Shown here piece after piece: positions 5,017 through 5,342 of a stretch of DNA of 5,342 nucleotides (position 1 is its first letter; each line of letters begins with the position of its first letter). The DNA is from Oscillospiraceae bacterium (GTDB lineage Bacteria > Bacillota > Clostridia > UBA1381). Below the pieces are notes generated by a model that ran no database searches, had not been told where the DNA came from, and worked only from the letters and a program-made list of their open reading frames with translations. The DNA is taken from the NCBI GenBank assembly GCA_020860985.1, contig JAJBTG010000028.1, positions 1 to 5,342 of the forward strand. The letters are read 5' to 3'. The translations under genes and the position numbers were made by a program.

Positions 5017-5342
5017 TTACTTGTATGCTATGATCCCGCGCCTGAACTCTACATCCATCGCAAATCTTTCGGAGATTATTCGCTTAAGAATATCGAGCTG
5101 CACCTCGCCCATAAGCTGTATATGAATTTCCTGTAACTGCTCATTCCAAAGAATGTGCAGCTCGGGATCCTCCTGCTCAAGTCTGCGCAGTCTTAAAAGC
5201 GCTTCATGCACGTCTGTACCGGACGGCAAGTCCACGCGGTAGGTAAGCACCGGTTCAAGAATCGGCGCCTGCGAATCCGCCTCGATTCCCAATCCCTCTC
5301 CGGGATATGTCTGCGTAAGCCCCGTAACGGCGCATACCGTTC
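5017..5342 (-). CDS. Upstream open segment: end of domain II and domain III of the interrupted EF-G-like GTPase (partial, runs off window)
   Basis: The frame is open from the window edge (first full codon 5340-5338) to TAA at 5019-5017. It reads TVCAVTGLTQTYPGEGLG, then PILEPVLTYRVDLPSG, LRRLEQEDPELHILWNEQ, IHIQLMGEVQLDILK and FRRGIIAYK before the stop. This is the typical passage from domain II through domain III of Tet(M)-like elongation-factor relatives. The TTG at 5292 that could serve as a start is only an internal Leu codon, since good family sequence continues upstream of it to the edge. The stop sits exactly at the domain III/IV junction, where the family has the conserved motif YKETI; a G-to-T change of GAA would create it. 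If translation stopped here, the product would have GTPase domains but no A-site domain IV and no nuclease. Confidence 0.55.
   Translation of the reverse strand, partial: TVCAVTGLTQTYPGEGLGIEADSQAPILEPVLTYRVDLPSGTDVHEALLRLRRLEQEDPELHILWNEQLQEIHIQLMGEVQLDILKRIISERFAMDVEFRRGIIAYK

Larger units (their letters stand above)
3664..5342 (-). pseudogene. Tet(M)-like translational GTPase fused to a YacP/Rae1-type NYN nuclease, interrupted by two in-frame stops (5' part outside window)
   Basis: Read from 5340 down to 3664 this is one continuous minus-strand frame of 559 codons including the final stop, broken only by TAA at 5019-5017 and 4515-4513. Order: end of the EF-G-like core and domain III (LEPVLTYRVDLP, LMGEVQLDILK), domain IV (EGVGHYDPLRHYAEVHLLLEP, HTEGGDFRQATYRAVRQGL), domain V (LLEPWYEFKLEVP ... 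RGRGRLSC ... VFCSHGAGFTVKWD), an acidic then Lys/Pro-rich linker, and a C-terminal NYN domain (about 3682-4095). The relatives are the Tet(M)/Tet(O)-type ribosomal-protection GTPases; a long variant with a C-terminal nuclease domain occurs in Clostridia. The GTP-binding domain lies beyond the window edge. The first stop replaces the expected Glu of the YKETI motif. At the second, domain V appears two codons short. No frameshifts are seen and flanking residues are well conserved, so the damage is recent, or the reading is recoded or erroneous. Tetracycline resistance should not be assumed. Confidence 0.8.

Noticed and set aside
4513..5019. UAA reassigned to an amino acid in this organism
   Set aside because: The response regulator and kinase both end at TAA at exactly the expected family C-terminus, and the sequence after those stops is not family-like.
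3664..5342. Calling this gene a tetracycline resistance determinant (tet)
   Set aside because: The match is to the wider EF-G-like superfamily, the protein carries a nuclease fusion, it is interrupted twice, and the GTPase domain is not in view. Homology alone does not show resistance.

Overview
The window looks like a chromosomal segment of a low-to-moderate GC Bacillota, most likely a gut-type Clostridia (Oscillospiraceae/Ruminococcaceae-like). Grounds: Gram-positive style Shine-Dalgarno sites (AGGAGG before galT, AGGTGG before the response regulator), AT-rich intergenic DNA, and protein sequences of clostridial flavour. No RNA genes, CRISPR array or transposase gene are visible. There is no gene-free stretch longer than 300 bases; the largest gap is the 177-base divergent region at 207-383.

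Layout. (1) 1-206, minus: N-terminus of the ribosome-associated ATPase YchF, cut by the window edge. (2) 207-383: divergent intergenic region with a good promoter towards ychF, a weaker extended -10 promoter towards the two-component operon, and nested inverted repeats. (3) 384-2498, plus: a two-gene operon with an OmpR/PhoB-type response regulator, then 3 bases later a membrane sensor histidine kinase; ligand unknown. (4) 2508-3550, plus: galT (galactose-1-phosphate uridylyltransferase) with its own near-consensus promoter. (5) 3551-3663: convergent intergenic region with a 13-bp-stem hairpin followed by a REP-like repeat cluster (one inverted and three direct copies of an 11-mer, GGGACACTAAA/TTTAGTGTCCC) that can fold as a bidirectional terminator. 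(6) 3664-5342, minus: the downstream two thirds of an EF-G-like translational GTPase of the Tet(M)/ribosomal-protection superfamily, fused at its C-terminus to a YacP/Rae1-type NYN ribonuclease domain. All of it lies in one frame but is interrupted by two in-frame TAA codons (5017-5019 and 4513-4515), so it is called a pseudogene, or possibly a split or recoded gene.

The most interesting item is this last gene. A ribosomal A-site-binding GTPase scaffold is joined to a nuclease domain whose stand-alone relative, Rae1, cuts mRNA in the ribosomal A site. This suggests a ribosome-targeted mRNA cleavage factor. In this genome the reading frame looks broken by one apparent Glu-to-stop change and by one stop lying next to an apparent two-codon deletion, while the nuclease domain remains intact. 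The genes do not form a single pathway: the window joins a translation-associated ATPase, an envelope signalling pair, a sugar enzyme and the damaged ribosome-acting factor.
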